A stretch of DNA of 22,233 bases from an uncultured Blautia sp. (GTDB lineage Bacteria > Bacillota > Clostridia > Lachnospirales > Lachnospiraceae), in NCBI GenBank assembly GCA_900542045.1, contig UQMI01000053.1:1-22233 (forward strand). The letters are read 5' to 3'. The notes below the pieces were generated by a model. It was given only the letters and a program-made list of their open reading frames with translations, ran no database searches and was not told where the DNA came from. Of this stretch, positions 8,213 to 15,803 are shown piece by piece (positions within the stretch are counted from its first letter, which is position 1; every line of letters begins with the position of its first letter). The position numbers were made by a program, and so were the translations under genes.

Positions 8213-8245
8213 CCCGCCGGCACTCCAGGAGCAGGCGGGTTTTTA
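8213..8245 (+). terminator. Terminator-shaped hairpin facing plus, no matching gene
   Basis: CCCGCC (8213-8218) and GGCGGG (8234-8239) form a GC-rich stem followed by TTTTTATT on the plus strand, the shape of an intrinsic terminator. All neighbouring genes read minus, so it would stop antisense transcription, or act instead as a 5'-UTR hairpin of the membrane protein gene, where on the minus strand it follows an A-rich run. The function is uncertain. Confidence 0.4.
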
Positions 8246-8276
8246 TTATACGCGTTCTATTTTACCATTATAATGC
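8246..8276 (-). promoter_or_regulatory. Possible promoter region of the membrane protein gene
   Basis: Two TATAAT hexamers occur on the minus strand (complements of 8246-8251 and 8268-8273) upstream of the gene starting at 8161. Neither has a good -35 at 16-18 bases; TTATAA is the best match for the nearer one. I infer that a promoter lies here but cannot fix the start. Confidence 0.3.
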
Positions 8277-8360
8277 CTATCTGTAAATCAAATTCTTTTG
8301 AAGAAATATGGAAGACTCCCGTATCATCAATTCCATCTGCACCTTACACTGGTTCCAGGT

Positions 8361-9614
8361 TTACCATTCCAGGCTTCTGGAATCCAGGAGGAAATCATAA
8401 ATATTCATCGTAAGAATCCCTTCTTCTGTGTATAATGGTTTGGGAGAGTCTTTTGTTATGATAATCTTCTTGAAAAAATCTTCGATATTCCGAAAAGAAT
8501 TTTGTTCCTGCTGCATTTTCTCCTGATCAGGAATTGTATACGCAGACTGAATATAATAACGTTTACTTCCTTTGTTACAAACAAAATCAACCTCCAACTG
8601 CTTCGAAACCGAATGCCCCTGTCTGTTTTTCTGTATTACGTTTACGACTCCCACATCAACATTATAGCCACGGACCAGAAGTTCATTGTAAATTACATTT
8701 TCCATTATATGATTTTCTTCAATCTGTCGAAAATTAATTCTGGCATTGCGCAGTCCCATATCTGTAAAATAATACTTTGACGGAGTATCTATATATTTCT
8801 TTCCCTTTATATCATATCGCATAACACTGGAAATCAAAAAACCATCACACAGATAATCGATATACTTTTTAATAGTAGCTGCACTGATTTTCACTCTTTT
8901 CACACTTCTAAAAGTATCGGAAAGCTTACTGGGATTTGTCAGTGTTCCAATTCCGGAAGCCAAAATATTGAGCAGGTCTTCCAGTTCCGCTTTGTTGCGG
9001 ATATTGTGTCGACCTATAATATCATTCAAATGAGTTTCAGAAAACAGATTCTTTAAAAACTCTGCTTTTTCTTCTTCTGAATTCAAAAGCACAACCGGAG
9101 GTAACCCACCATAAAGAATGTAATCATTCCAGCCATCATACTTATTTCCTTCATAAACAGACATAAATTCCGCAAAGGTCAACGGGTTCATCCGCACTTC
9201 ATCCCCCCGGCCACGAAATTCTGTGATTACATCCTTTGATAAGAACTTAGCATTACTTCCAGTTACATATACATCCACATTTTGAATTCGGATTAATCCA
9301 TTCAAGACAGATTCAAATTCCTCCAACAGCTGAACTTCATCCAACAAAATATAATACATTTGAGAATCTTTTAACTGTCCTTTAATATAAGGATACAGTA
9401 CTTCCGGATCCCGAAACTTTTTATTTTCGAAACTGTCAAACGCCATTTCAATAATATGATTTTCATCAACACCATTTTCCAGTAAATATTTCTTAAACAG
9501 TGAAAATAAAAGATATGATTTTCCACATCGCCGGATTCCGGTAATCACTTTAATCAACCCATTATGCTGTTTCGCAATCAGCTTATCCAGATATTGCTTT
9601 CTTTTAATTTCCAT
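8361..9614 (-). CDS. AAA ATPase with DUF4143 domain
   Basis: 417 residues. N-terminal AAA domain (AAA_14 type) with Walker A GIRRCGKS at about 26-33 and Walker B YYILLDEVQ at about 87-95, followed by a sensor-like VYVTGSNAKFLS. The C-terminal half fits DUF4143: winged-helix stretch near TLTNPSKLSDTFRS and a terminal segment KQLEVDFVCNKGSKRYYIQ resembling a degenerate PD-(D/E)XK fold. Start is the ATG at 9612-9614, about ten bases after AAAGGAAG; an in-frame TTG seven codons earlier is less likely. Such ATPases are widespread, mobile and of unclear role; links to toxin-antitoxin or defence are family-level suggestions. It lies 27 bp after the DUF2971-like gene, probably co-transcribed, and both are AT-richer than their neighbours. 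Confidence 0.9.
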   Translation of the reverse strand: MEIKRKQYLDKLIAKQHNGLIKVITGIRRCGKSYLLFSLFKKYLLENGVDENHIIEMAFDSFENKKFRDPEVLYPYIKGQLKDSQMYYILLDEVQLLEEFESVLNGLIRIQNVDVYVTGSNAKFLSKDVITEFRGRGDEVRMNPLTFAEFMSVYEGNKYDGWNDYILYGGLPPVVLLNSEEEKAEFLKNLFSETHLNDIIGRHNIRNKAELEDLLNILASGIGTLTNPSKLSDTFRSVKRVKISAATIKKYIDYLCDGFLISSVMRYDIKGKKYIDTPSKYYFTDMGLRNARINFRQIEENHIMENVIYNELLVRGYNVDVGVVNVIQKNRQGHSVSKQLEVDFVCNKGSKRYYIQSAYTIPDQEKMQQEQNSFRNIEDFFKKIIITKDSPKPLYTEEGILTMNIYDFLLDSRSLEW

Positions 9615-9641
9615 AGACTGTTCTTCCTTTCCCAACCATTC

Positions 9642-11276
9642 TTATTCCCATCCTGTTTCTTTCAAAATTTCAATTCTCTCTTTCCGAAATCCACAGAAAG
9701 ATATCCAGCGGGAAACTTCCTCCATAGCCATCTGGCATCCAGGTCCTAAAATAATTCTTTTCACTGGGAATTCACCCACAGTCTTTTCATCAATATACTG
9801 ACAGGGAACAATTCTTCCGTTTTTCACCGACAATTCACGAGACGGATTCCAAACTGGTTTATTTTGATTTCCCCTGACATCTTTCAGAACCAGCCCCCAT
9901 CTTTTTTCATCTGTATTGCTGCGTCCGTCCTTATCCTTGGGACTAAGCATGTCACATATTTCTTTATCCCAAAGAGCATCTGCCGTTTGTTTAATAACCT
10001 GTTCACTGTTCTCCTGCCTGTCATCATACGCTCCATACCGAACCAGAAGACAATTTTTTAGAATTTCTATCTTCGTATCAAAAACTTCCTCCTGTATCCC
10101 ATCATCGCTCATTTTATCCAAACATCCCCTGCCGCGAAACAATGTTTCCAATTTCCGGCTGTCAAACCCAATCGCCATCACCTGTTCTTCACCATTATTT
10201 TCATTCCATTGCCATGGACGCCTGACATCATCAGCTAATTCCATAGTAAATTGACATGGTAATACATCATATATGTCATTTAACATTCTATACTCAATCG
10301 TATCCAATACTTTATTTACAAACTGCTCAATAGGTCCTTTCCCTTCTGAAACAGAAGAAAAAAAGCCGCCAGACATTTCTTCTATCTCACACACTTTCTC
10401 TATGACCTTTTTCTTAATTCTTTCCATCACATCCAGATTTTCTGCTGTGCGCAGGTCAGAAAAACAGTATCGATGATTCTTTATGATATCGAGAAAACTC
10501 GAAACCGAACAGTAATAATACAACAGTTTCGTATCCTTTCCAGTCGGTATCTGTAATTCTTTATCTATTTCCGGGGCCGCCACATATACCGTGTGCAGGA
10601 ACTGCCCGCTATTCCCGTCATGGGAATCTCTCCTGAAATCACTCCCATCCTGGAAAGCCTGTTTGAAGCCAATGCCCTCCCTGGTTTCCTGTTTTGAGTC
10701 AATATCATCGCCGCATTCCAACCTGGTGCCAGTACCCGCTACTTTCTCCCGGTCAATTTTATTCAAAAAAATCCTGCCTTTCTCCGTAATCGAATACTGT
10801 TTTCTCCTATTCATCTTCACCATTTCTGCAGCCTTTAAAATCTGCATCCGTCTGCTCAAATCCGAACCGCCCAGCTCAAATCCGTAATTTTCTGCAGCCT
10901 TTTGTAATAATTCATCAGCAAAGCAGGGTTTTTTCTGAAGTTCCAGCAGCAACTCTCCGATAAATTCCACCCGATCATTGAGAATGTTGACCAAAAACTC
11001 ATACGTAGGATTTTGGAGCCATTTCTTTCCTAATTCCGTAGTCTCAAAAACATAATCATCCGTCTCTCGAATAAGCCCGTAATTCACCAGTGTATTCTGC
11101 GTTAATCTCAAAGTATTTTCGCTCTTACTTCCAAATCTCTCTTCAAAAAATTTTTGAAACGCTTGATTTCCTTTTTCATGCTGATAAAACTCCAAAATTG
11201 AATAAATACACACTCTTGCGTTTGCCATATTTGGCAGATATCCAATATTTTTCTTCACAGTCAATATTTCCCACAT
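9642..11276 (-). CDS. Winged-helix protein with DUF2971-like C-terminal domain
   Basis: 544 residues. Residues 1-175 form two winged-helix-like blocks (FETTELGKKWLQNPTYEFLV, then RRMQILKAAEMVKMNRRKQY and SITEKGRIF), an architecture I associate with restriction-type proteins. A polar linker follows. From about 240 to the end the order LLYYYCSVSSFLDIIKNHRY, MAIGFDSRKLETLF, LLVRYGAYDD and KRIILGPGCQMAMEEVSRW resembles DUF2971, a family often found in phage-defence settings. Assignment is by eye and moderate. The ATG at 11274-11276 has AAAGG about seven bases upstream. It precedes the AAA/DUF4143 gene by 27 bp. Base composition is AT-rich compared with flanking genes, suggesting transfer. The catalytic activity, if any, is unknown. 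Confidence 0.8.
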   Translation of the reverse strand: MWEILTVKKNIGYLPNMANARVCIYSILEFYQHEKGNQAFQKFFEERFGSKSENTLRLTQNTLVNYGLIRETDDYVFETTELGKKWLQNPTYEFLVNILNDRVEFIGELLLELQKKPCFADELLQKAAENYGFELGGSDLSRRMQILKAAEMVKMNRRKQYSITEKGRIFLNKIDREKVAGTGTRLECGDDIDSKQETREGIGFKQAFQDGSDFRRDSHDGNSGQFLHTVYVAAPEIDKELQIPTGKDTKLLYYYCSVSSFLDIIKNHRYCFSDLRTAENLDVMERIKKKVIEKVCEIEEMSGGFFSSVSEGKGPIEQFVNKVLDTIEYRMLNDIYDVLPCQFTMELADDVRRPWQWNENNGEEQVMAIGFDSRKLETLFRGRGCLDKMSDDGIQEEVFDTKIEILKNCLLVRYGAYDDRQENSEQVIKQTADALWDKEICDMLSPKDKDGRSNTDEKRWGLVLKDVRGNQNKPVWNPSRELSVKNGRIVPCQYIDEKTVGEFPVKRIILGPGCQMAMEEVSRWISFCGFRKERIEILKETGWE

Positions 11277-11515
11277 TCCCGTGCCTTTCTCAGTACATTT
11301 TATATTGCATTTGTTCGCACATTTTTTGATCGAAACTCATATTGAACTTTGTTCTCACAAATGCACAAGTATCAATTTTTATACTATTACAATTCGTAAA
11401 AAAATCAAGTGAATTTTTAACCGATTTTGATTCCCTGTTTTTTGATAGATTGCACAAACCTGCCTTCTCTATGCACTCGTATACATTATCTTAAAAAGGT
11501 TTCTTTGCAACAGGC
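11277..11515. promoter_or_regulatory. AT-rich upstream region with repeated motif
   Basis: No gene is seen between the DUF2971-like start and the HPr terminator. On the minus strand TGTGNGAACAAA occurs twice (complements of 11310-11321 and 11348-11359). The second overlaps a GAAC-AAA-GTTC dyad (11344-11354), and a GCATTTG/CAAATGC inverted repeat brackets the pair (11307-11313, 11358-11364). These could be operator sites for the winged-helix protein or a host regulator. I could not find a convincing -35/-10 pair. Confidence 0.4.
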
Positions 11516-11547
11516 AAAAAAGCCGCTGCACAATCCGTGCAGCGGCT
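11516..11547 (-). terminator. Intrinsic terminator after the whiA-HPr cluster
   Basis: Perfect 11-bp stem AGCCGCTGCAC/GTGCAGCGGCT (11521-11531 and 11537-11547) with a five-base loop, followed on the minus strand by a run of T (complement of 11516-11520). It lies about 45 bp after the HPr-family stop and ends the tcdA-murB-rapZ-whiA-HPr transcript. Confidence 0.9.
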
Positions 11548-11591
11548 CCGCAATTTTCTATATGATGTCCGAATGTCAGGTCTCGTTATTT

Positions 11592-11846
11592 TTATTGCTT
11601 GTTCAGATATTTCTCAATGCTTGCCATCGCTTCCTCTTCGTCTTCGCCTCTGGCAGAAAGCACGATTTGCTCTCCCATATCTAACCCCAGGGTCATCATT
11701 CCCATAATGCTCTTGGCGTTTACACGCTTTTCCCCCAGCTCCACATAAATTTCGCTGTCAAACTGACTTGCCACCTGCACCAGCTGAGCCACTGGCCGCG
11801 CCTCCAATCCTGTGGAAAGGTTAATCGTAATAGGTTTCTTGATCAT
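11592..11846 (-). CDS. HPr-family protein, Crh-like (Glu at position 15)
   Basis: 84 residues, the size of HPr. The active-site loop reads GLEARPV instead of GLHARPA, so residue 15, the histidine phosphorylated by PTS enzyme I, is glutamate (codon GAG). The regulatory serine 46 is kept in NAKSIMGMM. This combination points to a regulatory HPr such as Bacillus Crh (Gln15, Ser46), which follows the whiA homologue there too. By that analogy it would be a substrate of HPr kinase and a corepressor of CcpA-type regulators rather than a sugar-transport phosphocarrier. Its ATG overlaps the whiA stop (ATGA), indicating coupling. A separate canonical ptsH should exist elsewhere in the genome. Confidence 0.93.
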   Translation of the reverse strand: MIKKPITINLSTGLEARPVAQLVQVASQFDSEIYVELGEKRVNAKSIMGMMTLGLDMGEQIVLSARGEDEEEAMASIEKYLNKQ

Positions 11847-12799
11847 AATAAACTCCTCCTTGATTCCCGCAAATCCTCTGCAAGCTCGCTCAATTTTCTA
11901 AGACGATGATTCACTCCGGATTTTCCCACCTGCGGGTCTAACATCATACCCAATTCTTTTAATGTAGCTTCCGGATACTGCAGACGAAGCCTGGCAATCT
12001 CTTCCAGCCCCTGGCTCAGTTCTCCAAATCCCACTGTGCGTTCAATGTATCGGATATCTTCGATCTGCTTTACTGCCGCATTTACAGTTTTGTTAATATT
12101 GGCAGTCTCACAGTTCACTTTTCGATTGACGGAATTGCGCATCTCTTTCACTATGCGTATATTTTCCAGATTCATATAGGCTACATTGGCTTCCATCAGC
12201 CCAAGCATCTCTACGATCTGTTCTCCTTCTTTTAGGTATACCACATAGGATTTTTTCCGCCGGACTATTTTCGCGTCCAGCGAAAAGCTGCACATAACCT
12301 CCTGCAGCTGCTGTGCTTTCTCCATACTGGAACAGACAATCTCCAGATGATATCCCTTCTCCGGATCACTGATGGAACCAGAGGCGAGAAACGCCCCTCT
12401 CAGAAATGCCCTCTTACAGCAATCCTTCTGAATCACAATGGTATTTGTCATAAATAACTGACCGGAAGTTAATTGTTCCACAGGATGCAGTCTTGTGGTC
12501 AGCAGCACCCGTTCCACATCTTCTGGCTGATCGATGGTGATCGAGTATACATTGCTGCGTTTTACCTGCGCCTTGCGGATAACAATCTCTGCTCTTATAT
12601 TAAATGTTTTTTTCAATAAAGTAAAGCACTTTCTTGAAACGGCCTCATTTTCCGTCTGAATATACAGAAATGCACCTTTTTCGGACTGCAAAATTCGTCC
12701 ACTTGCACTTAATATTGCTGTAATTTCTGCAATTTTGCAATGTCTGGCCGTACTTATGTGCTTTTCTAACTCTTTTTTTACTGTTGATGAAAATGACAT
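11843..12799 (-). CDS. whiA: DNA-binding protein WhiA
   Basis: 318 residues starting MSFSSTVKKELEKHIS, typical of WhiA. The N-terminal two-thirds is a LAGLIDADG-like fold (region CKRAFLRGAFLASGSISDPE, about 129-148); the C-terminal part, from about TAVGF-equivalent YIERTVGFGELSQGLEEIAR through PEATLKELGMMLDPQVGKSG, is the helix-turn-helix. In Actinobacteria WhiA regulates sporulation division; in Firmicutes it influences division and chromosome segregation. The ATG at 12797-12799 with AAGGGA upstream is preferred over an in-frame GTG seven codons earlier. It sits between rapZ and the Crh-like gene, as in Bacillus except that yvcK is absent. Confidence 0.96.
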   Translation of the reverse strand: MSFSSTVKKELEKHISTARHCKIAEITAILSASGRILQSEKGAFLYIQTENEAVSRKCFTLLKKTFNIRAEIVIRKAQVKRSNVYSITIDQPEDVERVLLTTRLHPVEQLTSGQLFMTNTIVIQKDCCKRAFLRGAFLASGSISDPEKGYHLEIVCSSMEKAQQLQEVMCSFSLDAKIVRRKKSYVVYLKEGEQIVEMLGLMEANVAYMNLENIRIVKEMRNSVNRKVNCETANINKTVNAAVKQIEDIRYIERTVGFGELSQGLEEIARLRLQYPEATLKELGMMLDPQVGKSGVNHRLRKLSELAEDLRESRRSLL

Positions 12800-12876
12800 A
12801 CGTCCCTTTCTTAGTCCCACCTCGCCGGATACGCTTTATTTCTTAGTTGCGCCTATTCCCTGTCTCTTCCAGATTT

Positions 12877-13755
12877 TCAGCCTTTTCCCGAAATATCCTT
12901 CTGGATATCCCTGTGTTCCAGACGGATACCGTACTTTTCATTCCCGGAGAGTCTCTGATACAGCTCTCTGGCAATGGCAACCGACCTATGTTTTCCGCCT
13001 GTACATCCAACAGCGATCACCAGATTTGTCTTTCCTTCCTGTACATACTGAGGGATCAGGAAAGCAATCAGATCCTGCAGCTTATCTGCCAGTGTTTTTG
13101 ATACCTGACCGCTCATCACATAATTGTAAACAGCCTCATCCTCCCCGGTAAGAGGGCGCAGTTCATCAATATAATATGGATTGGGCAGACAGCGCACATC
13201 AAACACCAGATCGGAATCGCTGGGAATTCCGTATTTGAAGCCAAAAGACAGAATCGAAATCATCAGATTGGCAAAATCCTGGTTCTCCACAAAAATCCTT
13301 CCAATCTCACTGCGCAGCTCTCTGGTCAGCAGGTTGCTGGTATCGATGATGTAATCTGCCCGGGTCCGAAGAAACTGCAGTTTTTCCCGCTCCAGGCGTA
13401 TCCCTGTATCCACCCGGCCTCCGGCAGCCAGAGGATGGGTCCGCCTTGTCTCTTTATATCGTTTGATCAACACCTGATCATTAGCATCCAGAAACAGGAT
13501 CTCAAACTGGTAGCCCTGCTTTTCCATGTTATCCAGTACATATTCCAGTTCATCCAACGCCTGGCCGCTGCGCACATCCACTCCCAGAGCCACATTGTGA
13601 ATCTCCTGCGTATTCATGCCATATGTCAGCGAGACGAATTTCTCGATCAACGGTATCGGGAGATTATCCACACAAAAATAATTAGCATCTTCCAGCATTT
13701 TTAGTGCGGTACTTTTTCCCGCACCTGAAACTCCTGTCACAATTACGAAACGCAT
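12877..13755 (-). CDS. rapZ: RNase adapter / nucleotide-binding protein RapZ (YvcJ family)
   Basis: 292 residues, the family norm. Walker A GVSGAGKST lies at about 8-16; the conserved FDVRCLPNPYYIDELRPLTG and the C-terminal GCTGGKHRSVAIAREL motif (about 247-262) are present. In Escherichia coli RapZ guides RNase E to the small RNA GlmZ and senses glucosamine-6-phosphate; the Bacillus homologue YvcJ is a GTPase/ATPase with a role in competence. The target in this organism is not evident. GGAGG lies ten bases before the ATG. It is flanked by murB (21 bp) and whiA (77 bp), the usual synteny. Confidence 0.96.
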   Translation of the reverse strand: MRFVIVTGVSGAGKSTALKMLEDANYFCVDNLPIPLIEKFVSLTYGMNTQEIHNVALGVDVRSGQALDELEYVLDNMEKQGYQFEILFLDANDQVLIKRYKETRRTHPLAAGGRVDTGIRLEREKLQFLRTRADYIIDTSNLLTRELRSEIGRIFVENQDFANLMISILSFGFKYGIPSDSDLVFDVRCLPNPYYIDELRPLTGEDEAVYNYVMSGQVSKTLADKLQDLIAFLIPQYVQEGKTNLVIAVGCTGGKHRSVAIARELYQRLSGNEKYGIRLEHRDIQKDISGKG

Positions 13756-13776
13756 TCCCTGGCATCCTCCGATCTG

Positions 13777-14691
13777 TTAAAAGTCCCCCAGAAATTTCAC
13801 TTCCGGTTCCAGTCTCACTCCAAATTGCTCTTCGACCTTTGTCTGCACTTTTTCCATCAGCTCCCGTACATCTGCCGCGGTTGCCTGCCCGGTATTGATC
13901 ACAAACCCACAGTGTTTTTCCGATACCTGGGCGCCTCCGACCCGGAATCCCCGCAGTCCTGCATCCATGATCAGCTTTCCGGCAAAATAGCCTTCCGGCC
14001 GCTTGAATGTACTGCCGGCACTCGGATACTCCAACGGCTGTTTGCTGGTCCTTCGGCCTGTGAAATCTTTCATCCTCTCCCGAATTTCATCCGGATTCCC
14101 TTTCTGAAGCCGTATGCGTGCTTCCAGTACCAGATATTCTCTGGTCTTCACCAGACTGGTGCGGTATCCCATCTCCAAAGCCTCTCTGGGTATCGTAACG
14201 ATCTCACCCTCCCTGGTAAGAACTGTTGCGTCCACCAGCACATCTTTCATTTCACCGCCGTAAGCTCCTGCATTCATGACAACTGCACCGCCTAATGTTC
14301 CCGGAATCCCGCCGGCGAACTCAAAACCTGCCAGCTCTGCTTCCTGTGCTCTGCGGGAGACTGCTGACAAAAGAGCACCGGCCTGTGCCCGGATTTCTTC
14401 CCCGGATACGGTGATCTGATTCCAGTTTTTATAGAGCTGAAGTACAACACCCCGGTATCCCCGGTCGCTGACCAGCAGATTGCTCCCATTTCCCAGAATA
14501 AAATAAGGAAGGCTTTCTTTTCTGCAAAAGGCAAGCACTTCCTTGATCTCCTCCGCTGAATGTGGAATCAGAAAATAATCTGCATTGCCGCCGATCCGAA
14601 ATGTGGTATGACGGCTCATAGGCTCGTCAGTTTTTACATTTTCTGTTCCCAACATTCGGCTAAACTCTTTTATTATTCTTTCTTTTATCAT
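13777..14691 (-). CDS. murB: UDP-N-acetylenolpyruvoylglucosamine reductase MurB
   Basis: 304 residues. MurB reduces UDP-GlcNAc-enolpyruvate to UDP-MurNAc with FAD and NADPH in peptidoglycan precursor synthesis. FAD-binding stretches are FILGNGSNLLVSDRGYRG (about 63-80) and FAGGIPGTLGGAVVMNAGAY (about 124-143). The catalytic serine region is YPSAGSTFKRP and the C-terminal glutamate lies in LEPEVKFLG. The short form without the extra E. coli-type insertion suggests a type II MurB. GAGGG precedes the ATG at 14691. It is 23 bp downstream of tcdA and 21 bp upstream of rapZ, in one operon. Confidence 0.97.
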   Translation of the reverse strand: MIKERIIKEFSRMLGTENVKTDEPMSRHTTFRIGGNADYFLIPHSAEEIKEVLAFCRKESLPYFILGNGSNLLVSDRGYRGVVLQLYKNWNQITVSGEEIRAQAGALLSAVSRRAQEAELAGFEFAGGIPGTLGGAVVMNAGAYGGEMKDVLVDATVLTREGEIVTIPREALEMGYRTSLVKTREYLVLEARIRLQKGNPDEIRERMKDFTGRRTSKQPLEYPSAGSTFKRPEGYFAGKLIMDAGLRGFRVGGAQVSEKHCGFVINTGQATAADVRELMEKVQTKVEEQFGVRLEPEVKFLGDF

Positions 14692-14714
14692 AATTTCCCT
14701 CTATCTGTTTCTGT

Positions 14715-15437
14715 CTATTTTTTGGATATTCCGGCCAGATCCCGGATCACTTCCCCGGCTATCATCAGTCCAGCCACACTGGGCACAAAAGAAATACTGC
14801 CCGGCACCGGATATCTTGTATTCCCCTTGGTCTCACTGGTATCTGTTACTTTCAGCGGCTTCTCTTTGGAATACAGCACCTTCACCTTACGAATCCCTCT
14901 TTTGCGCAGTTCTGTGCGAACAGCCTTGGCCAGCGGGCAGACAACCGTTTTGGAAATGTCTGTGATCTCAAACCGGGAAGGATCCAGCTTATTGCCGGTA
15001 CCCATACAGGAAATGATGGGTGTGCCGCACTTTTTTGCATTCTCGATCAGAAGCAGCTTCGATGTGACCGTATCAATGGCATCCACAATATAATCGTACA
15101 TATGAAAATCAAACATATCCGCCGTATCATCATTATAAAAGGTCTCATAGGTATTGACCAGGGTATCCGCATTGATATCCGCGATCCGCTCTTTTGCCAC
15201 CTGAATCTTATACTTTCCAATAGTAGAATGCAGTGCATAAAGCTGCCGGTTAATATTGGTTAAAGAAACCCTGTCATGATCCACCAGTGTCAGGCTGCCT
15301 ACGCCGCATCTTGCCAGAGCTTCTGCCACATAAGAACCTACGCCGCCCAGGCCAAAAACAGCAATTCTGGAAGCGCTGATGCGATCCATGCCCTCCTCCT
15401 TTAACAGCAGCTCTGTACGGGAAAATTCATTCAGCAT
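14715..15437 (-). CDS. tcdA: tRNA threonylcarbamoyladenosine dehydratase TcdA
   Basis: 240 residues of the ThiF/E1-like family. The Rossmann motif FGLGGVGSYVAEALARCGVG lies at about 28-47 and DHDRVSLTNINRQL at about 53-66; CMGTGNKLDPSRF follows in the centre and PGSISFVPSVAGLMIAGEVI at the end, matching TcdA/YgdL. The enzyme uses ATP to cyclise t6A37 of ANN-decoding tRNAs to ct6A, working with the CsdA/CsdE sulfur system in Escherichia coli. GGAGGG lies ten bases before the ATG. First gene of the murB-rapZ-whiA transcript, behind a promoter and a leader with hairpins. Confidence 0.93.
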   Translation of the reverse strand: MLNEFSRTELLLKEEGMDRISASRIAVFGLGGVGSYVAEALARCGVGSLTLVDHDRVSLTNINRQLYALHSTIGKYKIQVAKERIADINADTLVNTYETFYNDDTADMFDFHMYDYIVDAIDTVTSKLLLIENAKKCGTPIISCMGTGNKLDPSRFEITDISKTVVCPLAKAVRTELRKRGIRKVKVLYSKEKPLKVTDTSETKGNTRYPVPGSISFVPSVAGLMIAGEVIRDLAGISKK

Positions 15438-15545
15438 ATAGTAAGTACCCTCCTAACTGATCCATAGCTTCGCACTGCAGCTGCCGGCATATTCCGTTTT
15501 CTTATCTGCCGGCAAAAAATAAGGATTTAAAACCTTATTCATACC
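15438..15545 (-). promoter_or_regulatory. tcdA leader with terminator-like hairpin
   Basis: The predicted tcdA transcript has a leader of about 120 nt. Near its start AATAAGG/CCTTATT arms (15518-15524 and 15533-15539) are followed on the minus strand by a T-run (complement of 15514-15520), an AT-rich terminator-like hairpin. It is followed by two copies of the self-complementary octamer TGCCGGCA (15482-15489 and 15507-15514), which could pair with each other. The U-run and the first octamer touch, so alternative structures are conceivable. Confidence 0.35.
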
Positions 15546-15565
15546 TGTGCCTGATTTTATAACAT

Positions 15566-15594
15566 ATTATACTATTTGCCACAGAAAATGTACA
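15566..15594 (-). promoter_or_regulatory. Promoter of the tcdA-murB-rapZ-whiA operon
   Basis: On the minus strand TGTACA (complement of 15589-15594) and a perfect TATAAT (complement of 15566-15571) are 17 bases apart. The -35 matches four of six consensus bases. It lies about 130 bp upstream of tcdA and diverges from the queT promoter. Confidence 0.65.
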
Positions 15595-15651
15595 GTTTTT
15601 CATAGATTCTTTAGAATTGGCCCCGCTCTTACGCCAAATTCAGAGGATATC

Positions 15652-15680
15652 TTGCAATTTCTTTTCTTCCATGCTATACT
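15652..15680 (+). promoter_or_regulatory. Promoter of queT
   Basis: TTGCAA (15652-15657), a 17-base spacer and TATACT (15675-15680), with TG one base before the -10 (extended -10). Transcription would begin near 15687, giving a leader of about 115 nt that includes the preQ1 riboswitch. Confidence 0.75.
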
Positions 15681-15752
15681 ATCCATCGTTGCAAAGCCCA
15701 TCAAAACCAAGGTCTTTCCGGGCTTGCCGCCGATTCCCGGCGTTAAATGAAT

Positions 15753-15795
15753 CGAGTGTTCGAGACCTTCCACTCGTAAAACAAAACTAAAGGAG
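15753..15795 (+). promoter_or_regulatory. preQ1-I riboswitch controlling queT translation
   Basis: Compact H-type pseudoknot architecture. P1 pairs CGAGTG (15753-15758) with CACTCG (15771-15776). The loop TTCGAGACCTTC contains CCTT (15766-15769), which can pair with AAGG (15790-15793) of the ribosome binding site after an A-rich linker GTAAAACAAAACTAA. An A-rich tail of this type is the signature of preQ1-I, and the downstream gene is a queuosine-precursor transporter. Ligand binding would hide the binding site, so translation would be off when preQ1 is plentiful. Assigned by eye from pattern and context. Confidence 0.8.
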
Positions 15796-15803
15796 AATGC
15801 ACT

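Noticed and set aside
11344..11354. LexA (SOS) box
   Set aside because: GAAC and GTTC are separated by three bases; the Firmicutes box needs four, so I treat it only as an unassigned dyad.
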